Positions 1-8,856 of a stretch of DNA of 64,000 nt are shown piece after piece (positions within the stretch are counted from its first letter, which is position 1; each line of letters starts with the position of its first letter). Position numbers and translations under genes: made by a program. Source of the DNA: Gammaproteobacteria bacterium (GTDB lineage Bacteria; Pseudomonadota; Gammaproteobacteria; HK1); the NCBI GenBank assembly GCA_012103455.1, contig WLWT01000001.1, positions 2,921,288 to 2,985,287 on the forward strand, in the 5' to 3' direction. The notes beneath the pieces were generated by a model that was not told the DNA's origin, ran no database searches, and worked only from the letters and a program-made list of their open reading frames with translations.

Positions 1-1
1 C

Positions 2-1762
2 CGCCGCCTTGCCATCATCGATACCGATCCGCGTGCGAATCAGCCGATGGTGTATGGGGACGGGCGCTTCGTCATTTCATTCAACGGCGAGATCTACAAT
101 TTTGCCGCGCTCAAGCGTGATTTGCAGGCGCTGGGTTACCGGTTTATTACCGCATCGGATACCGAGGTCGTGCTGGCCCTGTACGCCCAGCACGGTGCGG
201 CCATGTTGACCATGCTCCGGGGTATGTTCGCTTTCGCCTTGTGGGATGATCAGGCACGCCAGTTGCTGCTTGCCCGTGATCCCTACGGCATCAAACCACT
301 CTATTTCACCGACGACGGCACTGCGGTGCAGGTGTGCTCGAGTGCACGGGCTTTTGCCGTCACCGGCTTGACCGCAGGCCGGTGTCATCCGGGCGCGCTG
401 GGCGCCTATCTGGCCCTAGGTAGTGTGCCCGATACGCAGCCCCTGGACGCGGCGGTGAAGGCGGTGCCAGCAGGCGGGTATGTACGGGTCGATGAGCACG
501 GCGCACATGAGGCACATATCTGGTACTCGGTCGCCGATCGTTTCGAGACAGCGGCACACAAGCCGGGCGCTGCCGATAGGGCGGCGCAGGTACGCCGGGC
601 GCTCAGTGACAGTGTTGCCGCACATTTGGTGGCGGATGTACCGGTAGGTATTTTTTTATCGGCAGGCATCGATTCAGGATCGCTGCTTGGACTTTTGCAT
701 GGCGCCGGTGTGCCATCGCCGATGGCTATTACGGCAGGCTTTGGTGAGACCAGCGAGCAAAGCGAGATCAGTGGCGCGCAGATGTTGGTGCGCCACTACG
801 CCGGGACCCGCAGCGTTAGCACGCTGTTTCGCCGGCAAGATGTACAGCAGGAGCTACCGGCGTTCTTCGCGTGTATGGATCAGCCCACTATTGACGGGCT
901 CAATACCTGGTTAGTGGCAAAAGTGGCTAAAGCGCACGGGCTCAAGGTGGCCTTGAGCGGGGTGGGTGGCGATGAGTTGTTTTGCGGCTACCCCTCATTT
1001 CGCGATATCCCTAAGTGGCTGCGGATATTTGGCTGGATGCGCCGAAAGCCATGCTTGACGGCTGCGTTGGGTACAGTGGCCGGCGGGGTGGCGCGCGCCG
1101 CGGGGCTGAGCCCGAAGATGGCGGCGTTGCCTGCTCTGGCGGCCACCTTGGGGGGGGCGTACATGGCGAAGCGTGGTCTGTTCACGGCCCAAGAGTTGGC
1201 AACGCTCCTAACTGGTGATGCCTGGCAGGAGGCCAAGCGGAGCTGGCCACCGCTGACTCATCCCAGCCAACTGGTCCCGGGCCGCCTGTCGGCCAATCAT
1301 CTGGGCGCCAATCACTTGGGCGCCAATCACTTGAATGTGGCGGCGCTCGAGTCGATTCATTATTTGCGCACCCAGCTATTGCGCGACGCCGACTGGGCCG
1401 GCATGGCCCATTCGGTGGAGATCCGCACGCCCCTTGTGGATCGGCAACTGCTGGAGTCGGTGTTGCTGGCCATGGGTAAGGCGCTACCCCCTGCGGGCAA
1501 AAAGATGTTAGCCAATGCCCCGCCAAAAGGTTTGCCCGCCGCCCTGAGGCAACGGCGCAAGACCGGTTTTACCGTGCCCGTGCATGAATGGTTGTTGTCC
1601 CACCCGGCACCGGCGTTGCCACGCTTTGTCAACGCCCACTGGTCAAGGCGATGGGCGCTTGAGGTGCTGGCCGCCGCCTTTCCGGCCGCGCTGGATTACT
1701 TGAAACCCCGATTCGCCTCCAGCCTGCGTGCGGGCAACATGGCCCGCAGTGCCGCCGCATGA
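2..1762 (+). CDS. asparagine synthase-like glutamine amidotransferase (5' partial)
   Basis: This is an AsnB-family enzyme. The family transfers ammonia from glutamine to an activated carboxylate; in polysaccharide clusters it probably amidates a sugar or precursor. The frame is open to the left window edge and its first residues (RRLAIID) are already deep in the glutaminase domain, so the Met-Cys start is outside the window. Visible motifs are FNGEIYNF (glutaminase domain), the ATP PP-loop variant SAGIDSG near 660-680, SGVGGDELF near 955-985 and SVEIRTPLVD near 1410-1440. A threefold 5-residue repeat (ANHLG) lies in the C-terminal half. The stop overlaps the start of the next gene. The substrate cannot be told from sequence. 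Confidence 0.9.
   Translation, partial: RRLAIIDTDPRANQPMVYGDGRFVISFNGEIYNFAALKRDLQALGYRFITASDTEVVLALYAQHGAAMLTMLRGMFAFALWDDQARQLLLARDPYGIKPLYFTDDGTAVQVCSSARAFAVTGLTAGRCHPGALGAYLALGSVPDTQPLDAAVKAVPAGGYVRVDEHGAHEAHIWYSVADRFETAAHKPGAADRAAQVRRALSDSVAAHLVADVPVGIFLSAGIDSGSLLGLLHGAGVPSPMAITAGFGETSEQSEISGAQMLVRHYAGTRSVSTLFRRQDVQQELPAFFACMDQPTIDGLNTWLVAKVAKAHGLKVALSGVGGDELFCGYPSFRDIPKWLRIFGWMRRKPCLTAALGTVAGGVARAAGLSPKMAALPALAATLGGAYMAKRGLFTAQELATLLTGDAWQEAKRSWPPLTHPSQLVPGRLSANHLGANHLGANHLNVAALESIHYLRTQLLRDADWAGMAHSVEIRTPLVDRQLLESVLLAMGKALPPAGKKMLANAPPKGLPAALRQRRKTGFTVPVHEWLLSHPAPALPRFVNAHWSRRWALEVLAAAFPAALDYLKPRFASSLRAGNMARSAAA
1290..1334 (+). repeat. three 15-bp tandem repeats inside the asparagine synthase gene
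   Basis: Three copies of a 15-bp unit (consensus gcgccaatcacttgg) encode ANHLG three times in a row. The reading frame is kept. It is one of a series of short tandem duplications in this window. Confidence 0.9.
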
Positions 1763-3171
1763 GTACGCCGGCGGTTACGCGCAGCGCCGAGTACACGGCG
1801 CAAGCGCCGCCGGTTTACGCTGGACTTGGCCTATTCAGCACAGTTCTAGGGACCCTACTGGGCGTGCTTTTGTTACCCGAACGCGATGCGACGCAGGCGG
1901 CTTTAGTTTTTCCTGCGGCCATGTTATGCACCGGTTTAGCTATCGCACCTTTTGCTGCCAGCTTGCGCGATCCCAAGGCCATATTGCGGCTTGAACACTT
2001 GTTGCCATTCGCGGTTGTTTATTGGCTGCTTCTAGATCTGTTGCAAGGCGACGCCGTACTGCTAGGGCTGACCTCAGCGGACGTCGCCAATGGCTTCATC
2101 GCGGTGGGTACGTTCTGCGCCGGTTGTTACGGCGCGGCTTTGTTTGCGCGGTGGCACGTACCAGGACTGGTACAGCGTTCGGTTGACCGCGATGTCCCGC
2201 CAGCGCTCATTTTCAAGCTCGCGGTTCTGTGCTTCGCCGTAGGTTCATTCAAGTACTTTTACGCCGTGGGCTTTAACCCCAGTAAATTCATATTTTTTTT
2301 GGGTGTAGGACGCTGGGCAGCGCCTTGGGGACCGCAAACCTTGGGGGGTTGGGATGCTATTTTGGATCACCTGCCTTACTTCGGTTTCCTGGTACCCGTA
2401 TTCGGTGTGACCTTGGGGCTGCGTATAGGCTGGCTGCGCGGACCGACCATCCTCGTGTTTTTGATGGCGGTGCTGTTGTTGCTGCTACTGGCTCAAGGAG
2501 GCGGGCGGCGTGTGGTCGGTGTGATGGCCGGAGCGCCACTTATTACTTGGATCTTGGCACAGCAGCGCCTGGATGTGCGTAAGCTCATCGTGATCGGGGT
2601 TGCGGTCGCCTCCATCTTGTATTTCATGGAGGTTATGCTGCGTTACCGCAATATCGGCCTGGCACACTACTTCTACGGCGATGCGGCTGAAGAGGTGGCG
2701 TTCGATCGGGTTAACGTGGATGACAATTTTTTCCGGCTTTGTCAGATCATCAAAATCATTCCCGACAGTCATGATTATGTCTACCACCAACAACTGGTGT
2801 ATGCCTTGGTGCGGCCCATTCCCCGAGCGATCTGGCAAGGAAAACCGGTCGGGTCGGGCTTCAACCTCGCTGAGTTTATCGGCGAAAAAGGTCTCTCCCT
2901 GTCCGTCTCAGTGATTTCAGAGTGGTACATGAGTGGCGGTTACATCATCGTATTGATAGGGGGACTCATCTATGGGCAATTGGCCCGGATGATGAGTGCC
3001 CTGTGGGCGGTGACCCATTTAGGGGTTGGACGCTTGCTCTACGCTGTTTGCGCGATGACATTGTTCGCGGGCGTGCGCTCCATGACCGAGTTGGTGTTAA
3101 TGAGCTATATCGTGCTGGCGTGGCTCGCCATCTGGTGGCTGTTCCTGCGCAACCGAACGGATAAGGACTGA
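1759..3171 (+). CDS. Wzy-like polysaccharide polymerase, integral membrane protein
   Basis: A 470-residue protein made mostly of hydrophobic segments, probably 10 or more membrane spans. It has a charged periplasmic loop around residues 300-350. The loop carries a PRAIWQGKP sequence like the PRxxWPxKP motif seen in oligosaccharide repeat-unit polymerases. Such enzymes join lipid-linked repeat units in the inner membrane. The ATG overlaps the previous stop by 4 bp and the stop abuts the next glycosyltransferase, so it lies within one operon. The polymerase role is inferred from topology, the motif and the neighbours. Confidence 0.75.
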   Translation: MSTPAVTRSAEYTAQAPPVYAGLGLFSTVLGTLLGVLLLPERDATQAALVFPAAMLCTGLAIAPFAASLRDPKAILRLEHLLPFAVVYWLLLDLLQGDAVLLGLTSADVANGFIAVGTFCAGCYGAALFARWHVPGLVQRSVDRDVPPALIFKLAVLCFAVGSFKYFYAVGFNPSKFIFFLGVGRWAAPWGPQTLGGWDAILDHLPYFGFLVPVFGVTLGLRIGWLRGPTILVFLMAVLLLLLLAQGGGRRVVGVMAGAPLITWILAQQRLDVRKLIVIGVAVASILYFMEVMLRYRNIGLAHYFYGDAAEEVAFDRVNVDDNFFRLCQIIKIIPDSHDYVYHQQLVYALVRPIPRAIWQGKPVGSGFNLAEFIGEKGLSLSVSVISEWYMSGGYIIVLIGGLIYGQLARMMSALWAVTHLGVGRLLYAVCAMTLFAGVRSMTELVLMSYIVLAWLAIWWLFLRNRTDKD

Positions 3172-4364
3172 TGGAACGGTCCGGCGCGGCCTTGGAGCGG
3201 GTCATCGTAATAACCGATATACCATCGCCTTACCAAGTGGAGTTGTTCGACGCACTGACCACGGCGCAAGTCTTCGCCCTGCGTGTTATCTACGTTCGCG
3301 CAGCGGCCCCAGAGCGGCAGTGGAAGATGACGAAGTGCGCCCATCAGCACGCTTTTCTATCCGATCATCGGTTCACGCGGCGCGACGCCAATCATTGGCT
3401 GAATTGGGGGCAGTTGGCGATCTTTGGCCACTATCGCTCTGCGCTGACACGCCGTCTAATGCGCCGCCGGGCGGGCAGCGCTAAACCCTGGTGTTTTTGG
3501 GGTGAGCGGCCCGGGGCCCGTTACCGGGGTGCATTGGGGCGCTGGTTTAGGCGCTGGGGATTGCGCACCTTGCACAGCCAAGCGGTGCCTATCTGGGGCA
3601 TCGGGCAATGGGCGGTAGACGGCTATAGTGAAGAATTTGGCCGCGAGCGTGCCTATTTTAACGTGCCTTACTTCTCCGATTTGGAGCGGTTCAGCCAATG
3701 CACGCGGCCTCTTGAGACCGATGGGTCTGAACCTTGTGGGCCTGAACCCTGTGGGCCTGAATCTTCAAGGATGGATCCCGCCCAGTCCGGCGCCACCCGG
3801 TGGCTACTCTATTCAGGTTCTTTATCCCACCGTAAGGGCGTTGATCTCCTGGCTCACGCGTTTGCCAAAGTGGCGCTGGAGCATCCGAGTCTCGGACTCG
3901 CTGTGACCGGTGCCGGAGAGTTGGAAAACAAACTCAAACTCCGTTTGAAGAACTTAGCTGGGCAGGTGCGCTTCTTGGGTTTTAAGAGCTGGGACGAGTT
4001 GCCCGCCGTGTACGCAAGCGCGCAAGGCCTGATTGCGCCATCGCGGTACGACGGATGGGGCATGATCATCCCCGAAGCGCTGGCCGCCGGATTACCGGTT
4101 ATTGCTACACGGTGGATGGGCGCGGCCATCGATCTACTGAATTCGAGTAATGGATGGGTAGTGACGCAGGGCGATGTACGGGCCATCGAAGATGCCCTGC
4201 GCAGTTTCGCGGCGCTGGATAAGACGCAGTTGCAAGCCATGGCAAGCGCTGCCCGGCAAACGGTGGCCAGTCACCGCCTTGAGGATGGCGTGGCGCGCTT
4301 TGTAGCGGCAGCCCGCGGGACGGTGGCGCAGCATGGGCTCACCCGGTGCACATCGCTCACGTAA
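3171..4364 (+). CDS. GT4-type glycosyltransferase
   Basis: A 397-residue GT-B fold glycosyltransferase. The C-terminal nucleotide-sugar domain is clear: a YSGSLSHRKG strand, a VTGAGELE turn, and the donor-binding region RYDGWGMIIPEALAAGLPV typical of GT4 enzymes with an EX7E-like motif. The N-terminal acceptor domain is divergent. A threefold 15-bp repeat lies in the linker between the domains. The start abuts the polymerase stop and the end overlaps the next gene by 19 bp, so it is translationally coupled in the polysaccharide operon. Donor and acceptor are unknown. Confidence 0.85.
   Translation: MERSGAALERVIVITDIPSPYQVELFDALTTAQVFALRVIYVRAAAPERQWKMTKCAHQHAFLSDHRFTRRDANHWLNWGQLAIFGHYRSALTRRLMRRRAGSAKPWCFWGERPGARYRGALGRWFRRWGLRTLHSQAVPIWGIGQWAVDGYSEEFGRERAYFNVPYFSDLERFSQCTRPLETDGSEPCGPEPCGPESSRMDPAQSGATRWLLYSGSLSHRKGVDLLAHAFAKVALEHPSLGLAVTGAGELENKLKLRLKNLAGQVRFLGFKSWDELPAVYASAQGLIAPSRYDGWGMIIPEALAAGLPVIATRWMGAAIDLLNSSNGWVVTQGDVRAIEDALRSFAALDKTQLQAMASAARQTVASHRLEDGVARFVAAARGTVAQHGLTRCTSLT
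3723..3767 (+). repeat. three 15-bp tandem repeats in the glycosyltransferase linker
   Basis: Three imperfect copies of a 15-bp unit (consensus gggcctgaaccctgt) give a G-x-E-P-C-like pentapeptide repeat between the two GT-B domains. The frame is preserved. Confidence 0.88.
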
Positions 4365-5554
4365 TACCCACTTATCTACCGGCCAAACGCTATGGTGGAC
4401 CCATCGAATCGGTCCACGGTTTAAGTCGGGCACTGGTCGAGCGAGGGCACCGGGTTCAAGTCTTCACCACCAATGTGGATGGACTTGAGGAAAGCCCCGT
4501 ATCAACCGAGGAGCCTCACTACCTGGATGGGGTTGAGGTGCGCTATGCCCCGATTTCTCCGGTTGCCCTATTGCGCCGCTTTTATTATGCGCCGCAACTG
4601 CGTTTAGCTCTTTCCCGGTCCATCAACGCCATAGACATCGTTCACTTGCATTCGGTTTTTCTGTGGCCTATCAGTGCGGCGGCACGGGTCTCGGCTAAAC
4701 ACCGAGTGCCTTACCTGATTGCCCCACGTGGCATGCTTGACAAAACACTGCTTGCGGCGCGCGGAAACCTACGTAAACGAGCGTGGATCACGCTTTATGA
4801 AAAGCGCACCTTAAGCCGCGCGGCGCGTATTCACGCGACCTCCGAGTTGGAAGTTGCCAAACTGGCTGAGCTAGGTCTGGACCTGGCACCTGTCTGTATC
4901 GTAGCCAATGGCACAGATTTGCCGGTGCTCACCGGTCAGGTCCGTGATGCCGATCATGTGCTGTTTTTGGGCCGTATTACGCCGAAGAAAGGCCTTGATC
5001 AGTTAATCCCCGCCATGGCTCGGCTAAGGCACGCCAGGCTCACCGTAGCGGGACCCGATGAGCGGGGCTACCGGGCGCGCATGGAGGCCTTGGCGGCGGA
5101 TGCGGGCGTCGCCGGACGGGTCAAATTCGTAGGTAGGGTGGATCGCCGCGAGCGCGATCGCCTACTCGCCCGAGCAAGCGTGCTCGCCTTGCCATCACGC
5201 TCGGAGAATTTTGCCAATGCCGTGCTCGAGGCGATGGCGGCAGGGTGTCCGGTGTTACTGAGTCCGCATGTTGGATTAGCCCGTGCCGTCGATAAGGCCG
5301 GTGCTGGCCTTATTGTCGAGGTAGGCGTTGAACCCATCGCTAAAGGGCTGGCCAGTATCCTAGCTAATGCGGTCCCGGATCTTGGCACGGGGGGACTTGG
5401 CATGGGGGGACCTTGTATGGGTCAGGCCGGGCGCCGGCTAGTGGAGCGGCAATTCACCTGGAACGCGGTGGCCGGGCAGATGGAAACGACGTATACGAGC
5501 ATTATAGAAAAGCGCTTTTTAACGGCGCGGGCGCAACCATGCTCAACCAGATAA
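4346..5554 (+). CDS. GT4-type glycosyltransferase
   Basis: A 402-residue GT-B glycosyltransferase. The N-terminus has the typical acceptor-domain opening (IPTYLPAKRYGG then VHGLSRAL). The donor domain begins near residue 205 with VLFLGRITPKKGLD. It contains PSRSENFANAVLEAMAAGCPV, the GT4 donor-site loop with the two conserved Glu residues. A 15-bp tandem repeat makes a Gly-rich stretch near the C-terminus. It overlaps the genes on both sides and is part of the polysaccharide operon. It resembles the GT4 enzymes that use GDP-mannose or UDP-sugars, but the sugar cannot be assigned. Confidence 0.87.
   Translation: MHIAHVIPTYLPAKRYGGPIESVHGLSRALVERGHRVQVFTTNVDGLEESPVSTEEPHYLDGVEVRYAPISPVALLRRFYYAPQLRLALSRSINAIDIVHLHSVFLWPISAAARVSAKHRVPYLIAPRGMLDKTLLAARGNLRKRAWITLYEKRTLSRAARIHATSELEVAKLAELGLDLAPVCIVANGTDLPVLTGQVRDADHVLFLGRITPKKGLDQLIPAMARLRHARLTVAGPDERGYRARMEALAADAGVAGRVKFVGRVDRRERDRLLARASVLALPSRSENFANAVLEAMAAGCPVLLSPHVGLARAVDKAGAGLIVEVGVEPIAKGLASILANAVPDLGTGGLGMGGPCMGQAGRRLVERQFTWNAVAGQMETTYTSIIEKRFLTARAQPCSTR
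5381..5425 (+). repeat. 15-bp tandem repeats near the 3' end of the glycosyltransferase gene
   Basis: Two near-identical 15-bp units (consensus cttggcayggggga plus one base) and a third degenerate unit encode Gly-rich pentapeptides. The frame is preserved. Confidence 0.8.
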
Positions 5555-6336
5555 CCCCGGTCCTGCTGACGTACAACGAAGCGCCCAATATAGAAAGAAC
5601 GTTACACGCGCTGTCGTGGGCTCAGGAGATTGTAGTCGTGGACAGTTTTAGCACCGATGCGACCCTCGAGGTATTAGCTGAGTTCGCTCGAGTTCGCGTG
5701 GTGCAGCGCGCCTTCGAGAACCATGCGGATCAGTGGAACTACGGGATCAGCGAGACTGGTATAGAAACAGAGTGGATTTTAGCTCTGGACGCCGATTGGG
5801 TTGTGACTGATGCCCTGCGCTCGGAGGTCGCCACGCTGGTGCCACCGCCCGATGTCGCTGCTTACGCGGTTCCCTTCAAATACTGTGTTTACGGTCAGGT
5901 TTTACATGGCTCTTTGTACCCACCCACGATAGCACTATACCGGCGTGGTGCCGGGCACTATGACATGGACGGCCACACTCAGCGCGTGCGCATAGCCGGC
6001 GACACCCGGCAATTGGCCGGATATCTATTACACGACGATCGTAAGAGCTTGCAACGCTGGTTGTGGGCGCAGGGCCGGTACGCTCAGCTGGAGGCGAATT
6101 GGTTGTGTTCCAAGTCTTTCGCTAAGCTCGGCCTATCCCATAAGCTGCGCCGGCTCTGCGTGGTCATGCCCTGGTTATTGCCTCTGTATTACCTGATCGT
6201 GAAGGGTGGTTTATTCGATGGGCGGGCCGGCTTGGTGTATGCGCTGCAACGTGCCGCGGCGGAGGCATTGATCGCTGTTAACATCCTCGCCCGCCATTGG
6301 GATGCGGCATGCGCCGGGGGCGAAGCTGAAAACTAG
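5539..6336 (+). CDS. GT2-type glycosyltransferase
   Basis: A 265-residue family 2 glycosyltransferase (GT-A fold). The opening TPVLLTYNEAPNIERTL and the VVVDSFSTDAT segment match the nucleotide-binding part of the WaaE/KdtX-like GT2 group. The LALDADWVV motif holds the metal-binding Asp pair. The ATG at 5539 was chosen because the protein then begins directly at the GT2 core. It lies within the end of the previous gene, which is usual in this operon. The C-terminal part has a hydrophobic segment (MPWLLPLYYLIV) that may attach it to the membrane. Confidence 0.85.
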   Translation: MLNQITPVLLTYNEAPNIERTLHALSWAQEIVVVDSFSTDATLEVLAEFARVRVVQRAFENHADQWNYGISETGIETEWILALDADWVVTDALRSEVATLVPPPDVAAYAVPFKYCVYGQVLHGSLYPPTIALYRRGAGHYDMDGHTQRVRIAGDTRQLAGYLLHDDRKSLQRWLWAQGRYAQLEANWLCSKSFAKLGLSHKLRRLCVVMPWLLPLYYLIVKGGLFDGRAGLVYALQRAAAEALIAVNILARHWDAACAGGEAEN

Positions 6337-6360
6337 TCAAGCGAACGTAGCCGGGAAGCG

Positions 6361-8196
6361 TTGTTCAAACTAGCGTTATTCAAACTAAGGGAACAGTTAG
6401 ACTTGAACGGCCCGATTCTCGGCGTCAATGCGTTTCACGGCGATTCGGCCGCTTGCTTGGTCATTGATGGAGAGCTGGCCGCGGCGGCCGAAGAGGAGCG
6501 TTTCAGACGGGTAAAACACTGGGCGGGATTTCCAAGTGAGGCGATACGTTATTGCCTCGCCCATGCCGGCTTGCGCCTTGCCGGGGTGAGCGATGTCGCG
6601 GTCAACTCCGACCCCCGTGCATCGCTTGGTGCCAAAATCGCTTATACCCTGCGCACCCGCCCAAGCCTGGGCTTGCTGTGGCAGAGCTTGCGCAACAAAA
6701 AAGCACGCACTTCCATCGCCAGCCATCTGGCGGTCATAGACAACTCCGTTTTCAGCGGCCAAGTGCACGCCATAGAGCATCACCTAGCTCATCTGGCGTC
6801 GGCTTTTTCTGCTTCGGGAGAGGCTGCTGCCACCTGTGTTTCGGTTGACGGATTTGGCGATTTTGCCAGTGCCGCGTGGGGGTATTGGACGCACAGTGAT
6901 TGGCCGGTGGAAGGCCGGATACGGTTTCCTCATTCACTCGGCATTTTCTACCAAGCCATGACCCAATATCTGGGCTTTTGGCAATATGGCGATGAATTCA
7001 AGGTCATGGGTCTGGCTGGATACGGCGCGGGGGAGGCGCAAGCGAGTACCGTCAATAGCCATCTGGCAGACATGGTAACCACACACACGGATGGCGCTTT
7101 TAGCCTGAATCTGAATTATTTTCGCCATCATAAAGAGCGTGTGGCTTACGCTTGGGATGGCGGCGTGCCCCAAGTGGGCCGCCTTTTCTCCGAGCGGCTG
7201 GAACTGCAGCTAGGTCCCGCCCGCCACGGTGAGGAGCCCATCGAAGCGCGGCATAAAGCGATCGCTTTCGCCACCCAGCACCTCTATGAAACTGCTTTCT
7301 TTCATCTGCTCCGCGCGCTGCAAGCGCGCCACCTGAGCAAGACGGTCGTGTTGGCGGGCGGCTGCGCCATGAATTCCCTGGCCAACGGCAAGATCACCAC
7401 ACAAACACCGTTTGAGCGGGTTTATGTGCAGCCGGCGGCTGGCGATGCGGGGGGCGCCATCGGTGCTGCCTTCGCTGTGCTCAAGCGCAAGGGTCAGTCC
7501 ATGAAGGCAAGCACGATGACGCACGCTTACTACGGGCCGCAGGCCGCGCCTTCTGAGGTGGTGGACACGCTGGCTGAACATGGGGCCGAGTTGCGGGCTC
7601 GCGGCATGCACCTGAAGCACTTTGCCGAGGAGGCCGCTCTGGTTACCGATACTGCCGCTGCCATCGCTAGCGGGCAAGTGGTGGGCTGGTTTCAGGGCCG
7701 TATGGAGTGGGGGCCTAGGGCGCTTGGCAACCGCTCCATTTTGGCCGATCCGCGCCGTGAGGACATACGTGAATTGCTCAACCGCAAGATAAAGCTGCGC
7801 GAACCGTTCAGACCGTTCGCCCCGTCTATACTGGAGGAGCATGTAGGCGCGTGGTTTGAGCGCGCGCAGCCGGTTCCGTTCATGACGCAAGTCCTGCCTG
7901 TACTGGCGCAGCGCCGAGCTCAGATCCCGGCGGTGACCCACGTGGATGGAACCGGCCGGCTGCAAACAGTGAGCCGGGAATCCAATGCCAGGTTCTACGC
8001 CTTGATCGAGGCATTCGCCACCATCACCGGCATTCCCATGGTGTTGAATACTTCATTCAACGAAAACGAACCCATTGTGCGCACACCCAAGGAGGCACTC
8101 GCTTGCTTTTTGCGCACCGATATGGATCGCGTAGTGTTGGGGGATTGGTGCGTATACCGCCTACCGGTAAGGCCGGATGAGCCCCGCCGGAAGTAA
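6361..8196 (+). CDS. carbamoyltransferase, NodU/CmcH family
   Basis: A 611-residue O-carbamoyltransferase. The family transfers carbamoyl from carbamoyl phosphate, through carbamoyl adenylate, to a hydroxyl on a sugar or secondary metabolite. The Kae1-like N-terminal domain opens with ILGVNAFHGDSAACLV and carries EHHLAHLASAF. The C-terminal half has GRMEWGPRALGNRSILADPR and LNTSFNENEPIV, the hallmark motifs of the family. The start is TTG at 6361; a 15-bp duplication lies in the first codons. As last gene of the polysaccharide cluster it probably decorates the polymer or its precursor. Confidence 0.92.
   Translation: MFKLALFKLREQLDLNGPILGVNAFHGDSAACLVIDGELAAAAEEERFRRVKHWAGFPSEAIRYCLAHAGLRLAGVSDVAVNSDPRASLGAKIAYTLRTRPSLGLLWQSLRNKKARTSIASHLAVIDNSVFSGQVHAIEHHLAHLASAFSASGEAAATCVSVDGFGDFASAAWGYWTHSDWPVEGRIRFPHSLGIFYQAMTQYLGFWQYGDEFKVMGLAGYGAGEAQASTVNSHLADMVTTHTDGAFSLNLNYFRHHKERVAYAWDGGVPQVGRLFSERLELQLGPARHGEEPIEARHKAIAFATQHLYETAFFHLLRALQARHLSKTVVLAGGCAMNSLANGKITTQTPFERVYVQPAAGDAGGAIGAAFAVLKRKGQSMKASTMTHAYYGPQAAPSEVVDTLAEHGAELRARGMHLKHFAEEAALVTDTAAAIASGQVVGWFQGRMEWGPRALGNRSILADPRREDIRELLNRKIKLREPFRPFAPSILEEHVGAWFERAQPVPFMTQVLPVLAQRRAQIPAVTHVDGTGRLQTVSRESNARFYALIEAFATITGIPMVLNTSFNENEPIVRTPKEALACFLRTDMDRVVLGDWCVYRLPVRPDEPRRK
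6364..6393 (+). repeat. 15-bp direct duplication at the start of the carbamoyltransferase gene
   Basis: Two 15-bp units begin with ttcaaactar and give FKLxx twice right after the start codon. The frame is kept. Confidence 0.75.
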
Positions 8197-8260
8197 GCTC
8201 TTCTATGCTAAGCGCTATGCACGCGGTGTTTGTCTAGCCGGTTGTGCTAACATCCGCCAG

Positions 8261-8809
8261 ATGCTTTACACCGGCCCTGATATCGCCTCACTCACACGCG
8301 AGTCGCATAGCCTCTCGCGGCTCATACATGTGTATGAGAGTAACTTCGTCCGGCTCATGCGTTTGATTCCCTCTTTGGATGAATTCGAAGGCAGTGTCAA
8401 ATCCCGTGTTGCCGATGCTATGGATCTCTACCTGAGCATTCATGAGCGCACCCGCTATACCACCACTTTGTCGCTGACCTACCGCTTCGAAAGCGATGCC
8501 GGTCTGGTGCTGGAACCCAATGCCCGGATCCGGGTTTACCACGATGTACGTTCAGTGGAACTGCTTTACCACACTAGGCGGCGCCTGCGCCGAGTAACGG
8601 CGTGGCGGCCAGGGCGGCGTAGACCCGAGTTGGAACGCAAATGGGAGATGAACCGCTTTTTGCAGAAGTGGCTCGGTTTTTGCCAGCGCCAGGGGCATGT
8701 ATTCTTGAACGGAACGGCCGTGAATGTGGACCCGCGGTTGTTGGACTTGAAGTACTACTCGCTATTTGGCGAGGGCTCCGTATTCGGTGCTGGGGAGTCG
8801 GTGGTTTAA
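8261..8809 (+). CDS. DUF1249 (YqiB-like) protein
   Basis: A 182-residue protein matching the DUF1249 family. It has an N-terminal YESNFVRLMRLIP, a central ERTRYTTTLSLTYRF, IRVYHDVRSVELLY and a C-terminal WEMNRFLQKWLGFCQRQGHV. The role in the cell is not established. The ATG at 8261 fits the family start better than longer in-frame options overlapping the carbamoyltransferase gene. It is convergent with the transglycosylase gene. Confidence 0.85.
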   Translation: MLYTGPDIASLTRESHSLSRLIHVYESNFVRLMRLIPSLDEFEGSVKSRVADAMDLYLSIHERTRYTTTLSLTYRFESDAGLVLEPNARIRVYHDVRSVELLYHTRRRLRRVTAWRPGRRRPELERKWEMNRFLQKWLGFCQRQGHVFLNGTAVNVDPRLLDLKYYSLFGEGSVFGAGESVV

Positions 8810-8856
8810 GGTCCGACCAAGTTTCACCTAGGCGCTATTTGCCATCTTCGCCATAT

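Noticed and set aside
7210..7965. 251-residue open frame on the minus strand
   Set aside because: It lies wholly antisense to the carbamoyltransferase gene, whose motifs are complete; the antisense protein has no family features and is a G+C side effect.
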